Origin: Euphorbia lathyris
Taxonomy: Eukaryota; Streptophyta; Magnoliopsida; Malpighiales; Euphorbiaceae
Assembly (NCBI RefSeq): GCF_963576675.1
Contig: NC_088916.1
Location: 76,401,501-76,465,500 of the forward strand
Length of the DNA: 64,000 nucleotides
Direction: 5' to 3'
A program made the translations under genes and the position numbers. Position 1 is the first letter of the stretch. Each line of letters begins with the position of its first letter. Positions 43,886-54,713 of this stretch are shown here, piece by piece. A model generated the notes under the pieces. That model was given only the letters and a program-made list of their open reading frames with translations, ran no database searches and was not told where the DNA came from.

Positions 43886-45786
43886 TTTTTTTTTGTGTGT
43901 GTTAAAAATCAATGACTTTTAAGTTAAAATTGCCAATTTAAAGTCCTTGATTTGTAAATGGAAAAAACTTTAGTCCTAAACAAACAAAACTAGAGTAACC
44001 CATTTGCAAACTAGCGAAACCACAACGTTTTTTTAATTAACTTTTTTTTTTTTTAATACTTACCCTATATTTATATACCAAATCCTTTCCTTACATAGTT
44101 TGTATATCTAGATACACATATATTGTTCCTGCTAGAATCATAATTGAGAGAATTGATGCCAATGTTGAAATGATATGGTAGCAGAAGAGAATGGTAGATT
44201 TATGTCTCGTCTTAAGATTGCCAGCAATTGAATATTCACTTTTGGTTATGAGAATTTAACATCAAATCAAATCATCCTCCAAGATGGCTTGAAATGAACA
44301 ACTAAGTTGAAATTTACAAAGTGGAGCTCTAAGAAGAACCAAGTTCTCTTGTAACATGGGCATTTGGGGAAGCTAAAAGTAAACACATTGATGAGATACT
44401 CAGATTCTTCAAAGAAAGTAATAGTGCATTGTCTTTTGAAATAAGTTCGGAGTGGTTAACAACCTCAAATCAGCTCTCTAGTTTGAGTTTCGGTATGCCA
44501 GTCAAGGTTGTAAAAGATATTAGGCGCTGGTTGGGCGAACAGGGATTTCAAGGATTAATCAGGGATTAATCGGAATTATATTTTTTTATTTTTTTTATTT
44601 ATTAAACAACAGCTTGTTATATAATTTAATTAAAATATGTATTATATTATCTAAAAATAATAATATAAAATTATTTGATATAGAAAACATGTAAATTTGT
44701 ACTATATATCTTTAAAAATATACAAATATCAACAATTCCATAACAATATCATTGAAATAATTCAAAAGTCAATTATAATAAAGCAAGAATAATTCACAAT
44801 AAAAACGATTTTGTTCATTGTTGTTTAGATTGTGTCCAAACAGTCTAAATGGAGCTCAGTCAGATAAAAATCATCTATGAATCAAAAAAACATCCAGATG
44901 GACTAATTATAGAAAATCATGGCGAATTCTCGGTTTTGAGCGTCTAGAAAATCCAAGCGGCCTTGTTTTTTTTAACTGTATACGCAATAGACTTTAATTA
45001 GAAGAGTAATCAGTTAAAAGGTAGGGTGGTGTAAGAAGTGTGACATATATAGCCTCCAAACATTAGCAGCATAATTATGATTCTTGTGATATCGGTAGTC
45101 AAGATTTATTTTAAGAGTTAAAAAAAATTACGAACTATTTTACCAAAAGAGACAAAAAAAAATGCTATGAGATATTGATTTATTTGAAACGGTTTGATTT
45201 TTTTAAAATATATTTATTGTTTATAGAATATTATTTGTACATGCGGAAACGAGTTTTTCAAAATTATGGTTATTTAAATCAAATTTACGATCAACAATGT
45301 CACCATAAAAATTAAATGGATTAGTTTTTTTATCTATTAAACGTAATTTGCTTTGCATGAACATGTTGATTATAAAAATCTAATTACTGATTTTGCTTCA
45401 AAATATGCAATAAATATTTTTAATTTATTTTCCGTAATTAAATTTTAAAATATTATATTTTTCATTTTATTAATTGGACATTTTACTTAACTTTTATATA
45501 GACATACCAAATTTCAGGATCGGTTTTGAAAGTGTCTGAAGAGTCTCAAACCGATCAATTCGCTAGATAACTAGCTTCCACTGTTGGTTCAATATGCTTA
45601 CAGTAGAGTCAGCTAGTTGTGAAGATTGTAGCACAACTTAAGCCCTTTGGCTATACTAACAAGAATCTGAATCTTATACCATATTTATAGGTAGGAATCA
45701 AAAAATTTGAGGCCCCTCAACTTTTTAGATTTTACACATTAAGCCCCTTTATTAGAATTCTCTGAATTTTGAAAATTGATTAACGG
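43886..45786. other. Intergenic with a possible decayed exon
   Basis: 44331-44567 (+) is an open stretch translating to EEPSSLVTWAFGEAKSK... through ...PVKVVKDIRRWLGEQ, and the frame before it (from about 44304) is interrupted by one stop. Its amino-acid composition looks protein-like, but I do not recognise it, and no splice context or neighbouring exon is evident. The remainder is AT-rich without features. Confidence 0.35.
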
Positions 45787-46082
45787 CAGTGGCGAATACA
45801 GAATTGGTTCGTTAGAAGGGACAAAATTACACGTGCGTGCTTAAAAAGAATTGTTAAATCGAACTTGTTCAAATTTTTCCGTATATACACATGTTATCAT
45901 CTGAGTGATCCAAAGCCAATTTTTACATACCAATGTAAAATTTCTCAAAATTAAGCTAGATTTGGACTACAAAAGTAAGATTGAGTCGTTTTGAATCCTA
46001 TCATATACTCCCTCATTTTCATATTACATATCTTTCTAGAGATTTTTTTTTTGTTTTGTTTCATAATACATGTCTTTTTTAT

Positions 46083-46562
46083 AGGCAAAAAGAATTATTA
46101 GGCCCTGATCTTTCATTTTTTGGTTTATTAAGCACTTGATCTTTTATTTGGATACATTAAGCCTCTGATCATTTATTTTTGGTCTCATTAAGCCCTTGAT
46201 GACCAAATCAGTAAGTTATGAACATCTAATTCTGTTAAAAATACGTTATTGACTTCATCTGTATTTGGAATTATTAAAAAAAATATTTTTTACAGTTTGA
46301 ATTAAGATTTTTACAGTTTTTCTATAGCCACATGACATATCCAAAACTGCTTTCAAACAGTGAAAAAATATAAATTTCGAATGGAGGTACAATGAATAAC
46401 AGTCTGTTAACCAAATTTTATGTTCAAATTTACTTTTTATGGCCATCAAGGGCTTAACGAGATAAAAAAAATATATGATCAGGGGCTTAATGTATCTAAA
46501 TAAAATATCAATGGTTTAATGAACCAAAAAATGAAAGATCAGGGGTCTAATGATACTTTTAT
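46083..46562. mobile_element. Mutator-type foldback element inside the Stowaway
   Basis: An exact 9-bp duplication CTTTTTTAT (46074-46082 and 46563-46571) flanks arms of about 120 bp containing CCCTGATCTTTCATTTTTTGG (left, from 46101) and its inverted partner. Repeated ATTAAGC..TTGATC phrases lie in each arm. It is 480 bp and non-coding. Fragments with similar phrases occur near 61090-61210 and 40181-40450. Confidence 0.82.
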
Positions 46563-46589
46563 CTTTTTTATATAATCAATACATATTAA

Positions 46590-46995
46590 GACCCTGTTTG
46601 ACAAATAGCTGATAGCTGATTGCATTAGTTTTTAGCTTATTACTTTTTTTATTAGCTTATTTGACTAATTGATTGTGTAAATTTGTTTGGTAAAACTTAG
46701 TTGAGTGCTAATAGTTGTTTGGGTAAATGACAAATAAAAACATTATAAAGCATTTATTTGGGGTAAAAATGTAATAATGAGGGGTAAAAATATCCTTTAA
46801 AAGAGATTGAACAATAAGCTAATTGAAAAAACTCCTAAAATGAGTTTTTTCAAAATTAGCTTATTGGACGCAATAAGCTCTTTCAAATCTCTCTTCACCA
46901 AACACCACTATTAGAAGTTTGACTAGTAAAAAACTCTAAATTGGCTCAAACGTCTAATTTTACCCAAAAAAAAAAACTTTTTACCAAACAGGGCC
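46590..46995. mobile_element. PIF/Harbinger-type MITE inside the Stowaway
   Basis: Ends GACCCTGTTTGACAAAT and inverted GGCCCTGTTTGGTAAAA, flanked by TAA on both sides (46587-46589 and 46996-46998). It is 406 bp, with subterminal AGCTGATAGCTGAT repeats and AATAAGCT...AGCTTATT pairs. Non-coding. Confidence 0.83.
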
Positions 46996-47277
46996 TAAGT
47001 CTTCTTTTTACCGTAAGACGTGGGTGGATAGAAAGTAATTAGAAATTAACTTATTATATAATAAATAAAGAGTGGAATCAATAAATAAGGAGTAGCAAAG
47101 TCTTTTTTCTAATATTTTTAATTTATGTGCAACTCTCTACAAAGACATGTAATATGAAATGGAGGGACCGAAACTATCCATAATATGAATAGTTCCAATG
47201 ACCGGGGGCCGGAAACCATCCATGATAGGGGTAGTTCTGACCCCTCCAGGGGCCTTACCTCCGTTCCTGATTAACGG

Positions 47278-48470
47278 GTATTTATGCACGAATCAACATT
47301 AGTTAACCGTGTATTCGATCATAAAAAATTGGGAGATTAAATATGTTAAATTGAAAGTTCAACACGTGCAAAGTTTGAGACTCTGAGGATGCTTTGTTCC
47401 TTTTGTGTATTAATGGGTATCAGAATCATTTATTCATGTATGCCTGCTAATATTAGTACACATGTAGACAAGAATAACAGGCAGCACCATAATCAGAATC
47501 TTAACTGAGTTTTGGTCCAGCTAAGTACAAGGATACACATGTTTTATTCCTCAACTCTTCTCGGATTAGAAACTGGTTAGGTTTCCGATCTAAGTAATGA
47601 TGGATTCGTTAATCTTCAACAATCCGGAAAGAATCGGGGTCAACTGGGAAAGAATCGAGTCAACCCGAGATCTGGGATGACTCCGGTTTTTTAATAATTA
47701 AAAAAATAATAAAATAAAAATCATTAGTTTTGGATAATTTTGGACCTTGAATCGCATTACTTTCATAATTCACTGATTTTTTTCTTTCAATCTAAATAAT
47801 AAAATGTTTAACTTTAAAATATTAATAGTTTGATGCATGTTATTAAGTTTATTAAGTTATAATTGAAAAAAAAACAATTTTAGTTTTCAAGTGATATATA
47901 GCCTGTTTACAATTTTAAATTAACTATATACATATTATTTATTTATTATGTCATTCAGCCCGATCAACCAGAATTATTTAATTGAACCCCGACTGACTCA
48001 TGACCCAACTATAAATTTAATTTAATGTTAAATCAGGTTCTAACGACATTAACAACATTGTAACAGCCAAAATTTACAACAATTTGAAGAGAATTTAAGG
48101 ATTATAAGTAATTATATAGCTTCAAAAGTATCGATAATATTCATTGTCTCATTGATATAAGTGACATTATTTGATAACCTTAAGGCCTCATTGACCTATT
48201 ATGTAGGTTGGAGAGGTAAAATTCAAATTTTCTCCTAATATTAAAAGTAGGGAGTCTAAAATTATCTTTAACGTTCTTGCGAATGAAGATATACCTCTAC
48301 GTGAGATATGGTGAAATTTTATCATCAATATTTTCAACATGGAGCAATTTTAGCTTAGACAGTAACAAAGTCAACATTTGACTGCTTTGGATGTAAAAAA
48401 TAAAGCCAGCCTACATATAGGTTGGTTTAAGATAAATTTGCTTCACCTCAAGCTAAAACGTCATAGAAAA
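47278..48470. other. Intergenic sequence
   Basis: AT-rich with no gene or clear repeat boundary. 47570-47690 contains GAAAGAATCGGGGTCAACTGGG followed by a diverged direct copy, GAAAGAATCGAGTCAACCCG. Confidence 0.45.
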
Positions 48471-48479
48471 GGAAAAAAT

Positions 48480-49855
48480 GAACATCCCTTCATCTGTTGA
48501 AGGTAAGTAGTATCATACAAATGAGGATATATGGGTGCAACAAAGTGAAGCCACCCCTATAAATGGTGGTCCCTTGACGATCGATGGTGCACCGGCACTC
48601 TGATGATCTAGAAGGGAGGAAGTTCAACGATGCTCCCACTAAGAAGTAGATATGGTCCAGGAAAGCATGAACGAGATGAGACAAGACAACTTTATCGAGA
48701 TGAAGGCCTTCAAATCCAGCTTCGAGCGGCTGAAGCAACAATCAATTGTTCTAATAAAAAAAGAAAAAGCTTTGTATCCTCTTCTACTAGACATCACATC
48801 TTCTGAAACTACTTGAGGTGAAACGAAGTCTCGCATATATCCAAACATACAGACTCGGGAAAGAGATCTAAAAAACGATACATCCTTATGAAAGCAGCTA
48901 GAAGGAATCACCAAAGGAAGTACACTCCATCCTAGTGAAACGTGCACTTCGTCGAGCCTAATCTCCTTGAGATCGATGTTCACACTAAAGAAACTATCAC
49001 GTCCGTGTCTAAATTCTTAGAATTTATACCTTGATAATAATATATATTATAATTATTAGGTGTGTGATTTTTATTTGGTGTTATAGGAAAAGTTTGGAAT
49101 TAATTTGATGATTTTATTTGTAAATTAAAAGTTTAGAATAATTTTAAAAGATTATAGAAAGATGGAGGATCAAACTTGATATATATCAAATTTGGATATA
49201 TATTCAATTTCTTCCAGAAAAGTCGTGATCTTCCTTTTCCTTTTTCTTTTCTTTCCTGTTCCTTTTAAATTCATGTTTTAATGTTTTTAGGTGAGAAAGT
49301 ACAGGATATAAAGAAGGTTACCGACCGTTTAGGCGAGGTTTGGAAGTTGGTTGCTTATTGTTAGAATTATGGTTAGAACTTTGGTAGTTCAATTGTAATA
49401 TAATGGCGTTGGATAATTTGGAGACTCTTAAGTATTGATTATGATCTTTTTATTTCACGCCCGATGCCGATTGAGGTCGTCTAGGGTCGGGTGTGACAGA
49501 AACTTTGTCGAACCCAAATCTCCTCGAGATCGGTGAGGAAAATCTTTCGATCCAAGATCTCTTAGAGGTTGAATTTCCCCTTGTAAGAAGACGCCTTCCA
49601 AAAATCGTGCAAGCTCCCAAGTATCAATGAAGAAGGAAGATATATACAGCCTCGTTAATGAGGAAGTAAATCGGAGTTTGAAAAGTGGTATGATAGATGT
49701 TGGAATTGACATTCGGATCCCAAAGGTCACAGACACAAGCTCCCCTCTTTTCACGCATCTTGAAGGAGCCAATGCCTTGTTGTTTCAAGTAGCTGTCACT
49801 CAAAGAATACAATAGATTAGAGATCCCACTGTGAATTTGTAGACACTAGAGCTAA
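48480..49855 (+). pseudogene. Gypsy gag-region relic split by a solo LTR
   Basis: 48480-48994 and 49499-49855 read as one relic when the solo LTR is removed. Translated pieces such as VQESMNEMRQDNFIEMKAF and KEDIYSLVNEEVNRSLKSG, then DTSSPLFTHLEGA, have the charged helical look of the region before the capsid in gypsy gags, where a SPF(T)-type motif is common. A partial internal repeat (TCGTCGAGCC..ATCTCC.TGAGATCG, near 48950 and 49508) is present. There are stops in every frame. Family assignment is tentative. Confidence 0.35.
48995..49498 (-). mobile_element. Solo LTR (504 bp) with GAAAC target duplication
   Basis: On the minus strand it starts TGTCACACCCGACCC and ends CGGACGTGATA (the final A in place of an expected CA end is a single change). 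Exact 5-bp duplications GAAAC lie at 48990-48994 and 49499-49503. There is no interior or second LTR, so it is a product of LTR-LTR recombination. It interrupts an older gypsy relic. Orientation is inferred from the better-preserved TG end. Confidence 0.75.
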
Positions 49856-50559
49856 GGTTCAAATAATGAAAAATTTATAAATGTCACTGTGGAAGTCCGT
49901 GATAGCGTTCGGAAAAGAAAATTCTTCGAAGTCTAAAAATCGGTCTAACCGCAGCCAAGTCAAGGTTATACCGGTATTCCCATGCCTCTGCCTCCACTTC
50001 TCGATCAAATAAGAGCTTCATTTTATGAATTTTGTTACTTGGTCAAAAACTAATTCATGTACCCAAACTTACTTCAAATTGAAAACATTAACTCGTTATC
50101 CTTTAAAAGAGTATTTGGTATGAGAGATAAATGGGGGTGAGATAGGGATAACAAATCTCAAGTTCATTTATCATATGTTTGTTTTAGAGATGGTGTAGAC
50201 ACCGAGTCAGAGGACCTATGACGAAAACCCACGACAAACGGCTAAAGCGGTTGATTCCATTAATTAGGAAATTTAAAAATCAAGGGGAAACTCGGAGAGC
50301 CGGCATGTGATAGCCCCGCTAACAAATTCAGCGTCTCCTGAGTAAGGTCGGACATGTTCATCGTCGTATCGATGTAGGAGAAGGCCCCGAAAGTCGGGCA
50401 TTGGCCGATGAATGACCAATGTCGCTCCCGACGATAATCGTCGTTCCGTAAATAACGGCGCGCGACACGTCGAATGCCCGCTCGACGGGCAGGGTGTCGA
50501 AAGTCGCCCGTTGGACGAGGGGCGTCGCTCGTCGAACGTTGGGCGCAGCCTGAGGCACG

Positions 50560-50790
50560 TCGGCGTCGCCCGATGTTCGATGGGCGGACGCCCCACGGCG
50601 TCGGGCGAACGCCCAACAACGTCGGGCGAACGCCCAACAACGTCGGGCGAACGCCCAACGGCTGTTGGGCACGCGCCCAACAGCAGTTGGGCGTTCGCCC
50701 AACCAAAGTTGGGCGTTCGCCCAACTAGTTTAGGCGTCCGCCCAACATGATTTGGGCGTCGCCCAATTCCCGTCGGGCGACGCCCAAATC
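50560..50790. repeat. Palindromic GTTGGGCG / CGCCCAAC array in the solo LTR
   Basis: Three copies of a 21-bp unit, GTCGGGCGAACGCCCAACAA-type (about 50600-50660), are followed by further diverged palindromes GTTGGGC.CGCGCCCAAC, GTTGGGCGTTCGCCCAAC and TTGGGCGTCGCCCAA up to 50790. Each unit is itself an inverted repeat (GGGCG...CGCCC). Because 21 is a multiple of three, every reading frame through it is a repeated peptide; these are not proteins. Confidence 0.85.
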
Positions 50791-50795
50791 TTCTT

Positions 50796-50826
50796 GGGAT
50801 CCGTGCCTATAAAAGGCACGGATCCC
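50796..50826 (+). promoter_or_regulatory. TATA box in the loop of a perfect 12-bp inverted repeat
   Basis: GGGATCCGTGCC (50796-50807), then TATAAAA (50808-50814), then GGCACGGATCCC (50815-50826). The two arms are exactly complementary and the loop is the TATA box itself. It lies immediately downstream of the palindrome array and about 50 bp before a GAGAGAG/CTCTCTC region, consistent with the LTR promoter. Confidence 0.75.
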
Positions 50827-51656
50827 CATGCATACCAGAAGGATTTTTTTGGACTCTCTCACTCTAAAACATTTTTTAGAGAGAGAAAGTAATTTTTTTG
50901 GGAAAAATATTTTTTTTCCCTAAAAAATCCGAATTTCCTAAAAGTTAAATATTTTACCAAAACACCGAAAATTCATAATTCGTGGAATCAACCGGCACCA
51001 GCTGTCAATACCGATCTTGAGGTATTATCCGAGGACTAGACTCGTTTTTATTTATTTTATTTATTCTATTCATTTATTTATTTTTAGGATATAGTTTTAT
51101 TTGTTTATTTAGTTATTTATTTATCACGTTTATTTACTTTTCCGTGTTTATTTAATTCCCATCTCGTATTAAACAAATGTTTTTGTTTTGAATAAAAAAC
51201 CCTCGTTTTGACATCCCAACACGAACCGTGACCCGATTTGAGGGTAGTTCGGGATCAAAACGTTGTAATTATAAATTTTAAAAATATTTCCAAATAACGT
51301 TTTGAAATAAAACATCGTTTTAGGAGTCTCCGTTATAGACTATGATCCAATTTGGGTAGTTCGGAAGTCCAAAACGATAGAATAGATCTAATCTAAAGTG
51401 TTTGAATAAATCTGGAAAGTATAGGGACTGCTGTTGATATTCTGCCTTTTCTGTCACTAACAGCAGATTAGCGAAGGAGTTTCCGTCGGTAATCTGCTGG
51501 AATCCGAAATTATCCTTTTAAACCCATTTTCTCAACTTTTTGGCATTTGATCCTTGTATATATAAGTATATAATTATGTAATATATTTATGAAAATTATT
51601 TTTGGGTCCTATAACTATTAATTATGTATTATATAGCTATTTATTTCATGTTGAAA

Positions 51657-51719
<63 letters not shown>

Positions 51720-53370
51720 TTTGGGTTATTTGGGTTATATTAGCTATTATTAGGTGAAACCATTTTGGGATAAATGATATTCTCTTATTTTGGAGTTTTG
51801 CCCATTATTTTTACATAGCTTTAACTAGGATAAAAAAGGTATTATATTTAGTATTTCCTATTTTCATTATTATACATATACTTAATAATGTAATATAGTA
51901 TCTTTTATTTGTTTTTCTTTAAATCTATAGATATATCATTATTTTTAGTTAAAAATGTATATATATATGTATATATTCTTTTTCTTATTCTTTTGACATT
52001 TATGGGTATATATTTTAAATGGGTTTTACTTGGTGAATTTTGGTTTAATGGGTTCATTGTTGTGATTATGTTTAAGTGAGGAGTAAATTGAGTGAAAAAG
52101 GGAAAAATAAACCACAGAAAGAGATTTCAATTTAATTATTCAAGCTAATAGTTTCTAGAGTTTCCTAATGTAATTAAAAAGTTTCTTTCTAATTCTTTAT
52201 CATTTTCAAACGACTCCTCAAATGTCATGTTTTAAAACCTTAATTCGTTCAACGACGGATTAAGCGAACCTTGTAATTAAAATTATTTTTTTATTGTAAA
52301 TAATGGAGTTTTGAATCATTTTCTCAATTAAAAGGTTCTGTACAAAAAATAAATGGACTTGTATGCTTAATCACGTTTTTGGTTAAAAATTTTCATTTCA
52401 CATCTTCAAACACTCGAACCGTTCCAACGGCGATTCGAGTGGATATCATAACGGGGTTTTGAAATGTACCTAAATCGTTCCAACGGCGATGGGGGTACGA
52501 ACCATGTAAATAAAAACTCGTTTTTTGGGAATGAGATTAGCGTAGAAATAACATATAAATCGAAGCATAAATCACACTGTAAATAAATCAATTCTTTCTT
52601 CTATCCCCCTCTCTCTCCTATACGCTTTAAATTCATGCAAAATGGGTGATTCTTTACTAAAATGGCTTTCAAATAACATGCTCAAAACGGTTTTCAAAGC
52701 GAGAAAGAAAAGGTTTCAAATGAATTTTAAACTTAAAGAAATATGCGATTAGTCCGTTATCGCCTAACACGATAAGTAGGAGGCCGGTGGTTCATAACCG
52801 GACGATATCGGGGTGCCTAGTAGCCTTTCTCCGGAAAGGAGCTAGCCTTCTCGACTCGTACCTAAATTTCCCGAACCCACACCGGTCTCCCGCAAGGGAT
52901 CGGTGTTCATTTTCCCATTCGTGGGTGGCGACTCTTCCATACTCCGAGCTCCGGCCCTGCCGAGCAGCTTGATTCCGCGATTGGTTGCTTTCGGCGCCAA
53001 TCACAGCATCTGTCGTCAACGGTGTCCACCCCTCGGTCCGCCCGGGCGAGGCCGCGGCACCTACAGATGGACTATGGGAATAACTTATCCATTCAATCTT
53101 ATACCTAATAGGGATGGTATAAAGGGGCTGGATAAACTTCTACAATTTTAATGAGATAGAAAAGTCATTTTTATCTCTCAAATCAATATTATGTAGTTTA
53201 GGTAGGGATAATATAGTAAAATACCTTACTTTATCCTTATCCTTATCCTTATTCCAGAAAACAAACATGAAATAATAATTTCCAATTATCTTATCTCCAT
53301 CTTTTATCATTATCCATATTCCAACATTTATCATTATTCATATCCCCATCAAATACTAAACCCCCACTAA

Positions 53371-53650
53371 AAGTAATTTTCATTTTCACCCTTATCCCCA
53401 AAAATCCAGGCCTTGCAAAAATGTTAAAGGCTTCCTACATAAATATCATAATTAATTATAAAATTATAACTAAATCAGATTGTCAAACTTAATTCTGAAT
53501 TTGTCATTATTTTCTATATTTAACAAATAAAGTATGTTTTTATACCATAATTTAATAAATTTAAACTTCAATTCATAAATCCTAAACCCTAGACAATATA
53601 TTCTAAACTCCTAATTTATAAACTCTAATTGTTAAAACATATTAAAAATA
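53371..53650. other. Short intergenic stretch
   Basis: Contains ATTATAACTAA..CATATTGTC..ACTTAATTCT and ...CATAAATC.TAAACCCT.. phrases that also occur at 24115-24300, so it is a fragment of a dispersed repeat. No gene. Confidence 0.4.
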
Positions 53651-54411
53651 GTAGATTGCTAAATATCATCCCCTTTTACTAGTTACTGCCCCCATTTGGA
53701 CTTTTTTGCCCTTCTCATAATTTTGATTAAAAACTAAAAATTCTCTCTCCAGAATCACAAACCCGAACAATAATAATTGAAATTATGAAAAGAATTAATA
53801 TGTGACAAACTGCACCCCGGAAATGGATTATTACGAGTTGGAAACATTAAAATTTACGTTTTTCAGTAAAAAAATCATGAAAATAATGCATATTTTTTGT
53901 GACGATTTTGCATTTTTCGTCACAAGAAATTAGAGAATTTTGCATTTTTTGTCACAAAAAATTGAACGCTTTAGCGTTTTCGTCGCTAAAAATTTTACAA
54001 TATTTTTTTTTTTGGTAAAAAAGTTTAGGTAAAGGCAGGTCTATCCACTCCCAAGGTCGGGACAAACCACAGACCTCGATGGGGATTTACAGTGGAATTT
54101 ACAGATTATCTATCGAACCTCAAACCTGTCAAGCAGAGATTCAACGTCTTAACACTCGGACCAATCCTCATTGGCAAAATTTTACAATATTGCATAGACC
54201 AAAGTTTGGCCTAGGCGGATCCAGCACCCGTCCAGGAAGGGTGCTGGATCCGCCCAGCCATTGACCGGGCGGATCCGGCATCCGCCTAGGCCAAATTTCG
54301 CGTTTTCTCTCAAAAATTCAAATTTTTCGATTTTGAAATTTTTATGAAAAGGGTAAAATTATCAAAATGGAGGCGGTGATAAATAATTTGAAGCGGTAAA
54401 TAGCAATACTC
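53651..54411. mobile_element. CGGATGC foldback family, copy 3 (with a SINE inside)
   Basis: Ends GTAGATTGCTAAATATC and inverted GAGTATTGCTATTTACCGC, flanked by 8-mers TAAAAATA (53643-53650) and TAAAAGTA (54412-54419), 7 of 8 matching. The core is a variant palindrome (GGCGGATCCAGCACCCG with inverted partners, 54212-54300). A SINE with a 15-bp duplication interrupts it; without that the element is about 575 bp, close to copy 1. Confidence 0.8.
54004..54175 (-). mobile_element. tRNA-derived SINE with poly(A) tail
   Basis: A T-run at its left edge is the poly(A) tail on the minus strand. An exact 15-bp duplication AAAATTTTACAATAT flanks it (53989-54003 and 54176-54190). Reading the minus strand from 54175, TGGTCCGAGTG is an A-box-like site and AGGTTCGATA (54111-54120) a B box, spaced as in an internal RNA polymerase III promoter. 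It is 172 bp including the tail. It differs from the Au SINEs in this window. Confidence 0.75.
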
Positions 54412-54713
54412 TAAAAGTAATCATTTGACATAATTGTTTCAAAAGTGTATGGCCTAATGCAAAATTATGATTTGACATAATTGTTTCAAAAGTGTATCTC
54501 TGTGTAAATTTTCCAAAATGTTTTAACTGTTGTTGGGCCTAGGAAAATGGGATTGGGCCAATAATGACAAAAACGTATTGACACCTGGGCCGTTACTTCA
54601 ACTGTTTGTTGGCCGTTAATTCTGTATGCTAAAATGTCCATTAGCCGACGACGCCACAGTGCTGCTGACTCTATATCGCACTACTTGCAATAGGAGAGAG
54701 AAAGAGACGAAAA

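Larger units (their letters stand above)
46008..47168. mobile_element. Stowaway-like (Tc1/mariner) MITE, interrupted twice
   Basis: The left end CTCCCTCATTTTCATATTAC and the inverted right end TCCCTCCATTTCATATTAC continue inward to ATGTCTTTG-like sequence. TA precedes the left end (46006-46007), but a matching TA is not evident on the right. With the two nested elements removed, about 270 bp remain, a normal Stowaway size. Confidence 0.65.
45787..47269. mobile_element. hAT-type element carrying three nested transposons
   Basis: The left end CAGTGGCGAATACAG and the right end ACCTCCGTTCCTG are flanked by an exact 8-bp duplication ATTAACGG (45779-45786 and 47270-47277). The outer sequence (about 45787-46007 and 47169-47269) matches the uninterrupted relative at 55781-56153. 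Inside are a Stowaway-like, a Mutator-type and a Harbinger-type element, listed separately. Confidence 0.85.
50194..53065 (+). mobile_element. Very long solo LTR (2872 bp) with GATGG target duplication
   Basis: It starts TGTAGACACC and ends GCACCTACA (TGTAG...CTACA), with exact 5-bp duplications GATGG at 50189-50193 and 53066-53070. Its length fits the Tat/Ogre/Athila group of gypsy elements. U3 holds an array of GGGCG..CGCCC palindromes (about 50560-50790), then a TATA box at 50808-50815. A (TA)n microsatellite lies at 51664-51715. 52740-53065 is GC-rich. No reverse transcriptase or other coding region exists. It splits an older MITE. Confidence 0.82.
50108..53370. mobile_element. MITE of the GATGGGATAAAG family, split by the long solo LTR
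   Basis: The flanks of the solo LTR (50108-50193 and 53066-53370) join into one element with inverted ends: left GTATTTGGTATGAGAGATAA, right ...CCCCATCAAATACTAAACC. It is AT-rich, with repeated CTTATCC(CTTATCC)n near 53229-53250. A relative lies in intron 1 of the GGCT gene at about 55045-55325. The exact ends are uncertain. Confidence 0.55.

Noticed and set aside
50260..50750. Several overlapping 84-154-codon ORFs with repeated RTPNNVG or AFARRCW peptides
   Set aside because: The 21-bp palindrome unit keeps all frames open and makes repeat peptides in every one; they lie in LTR U3 upstream of TATA.
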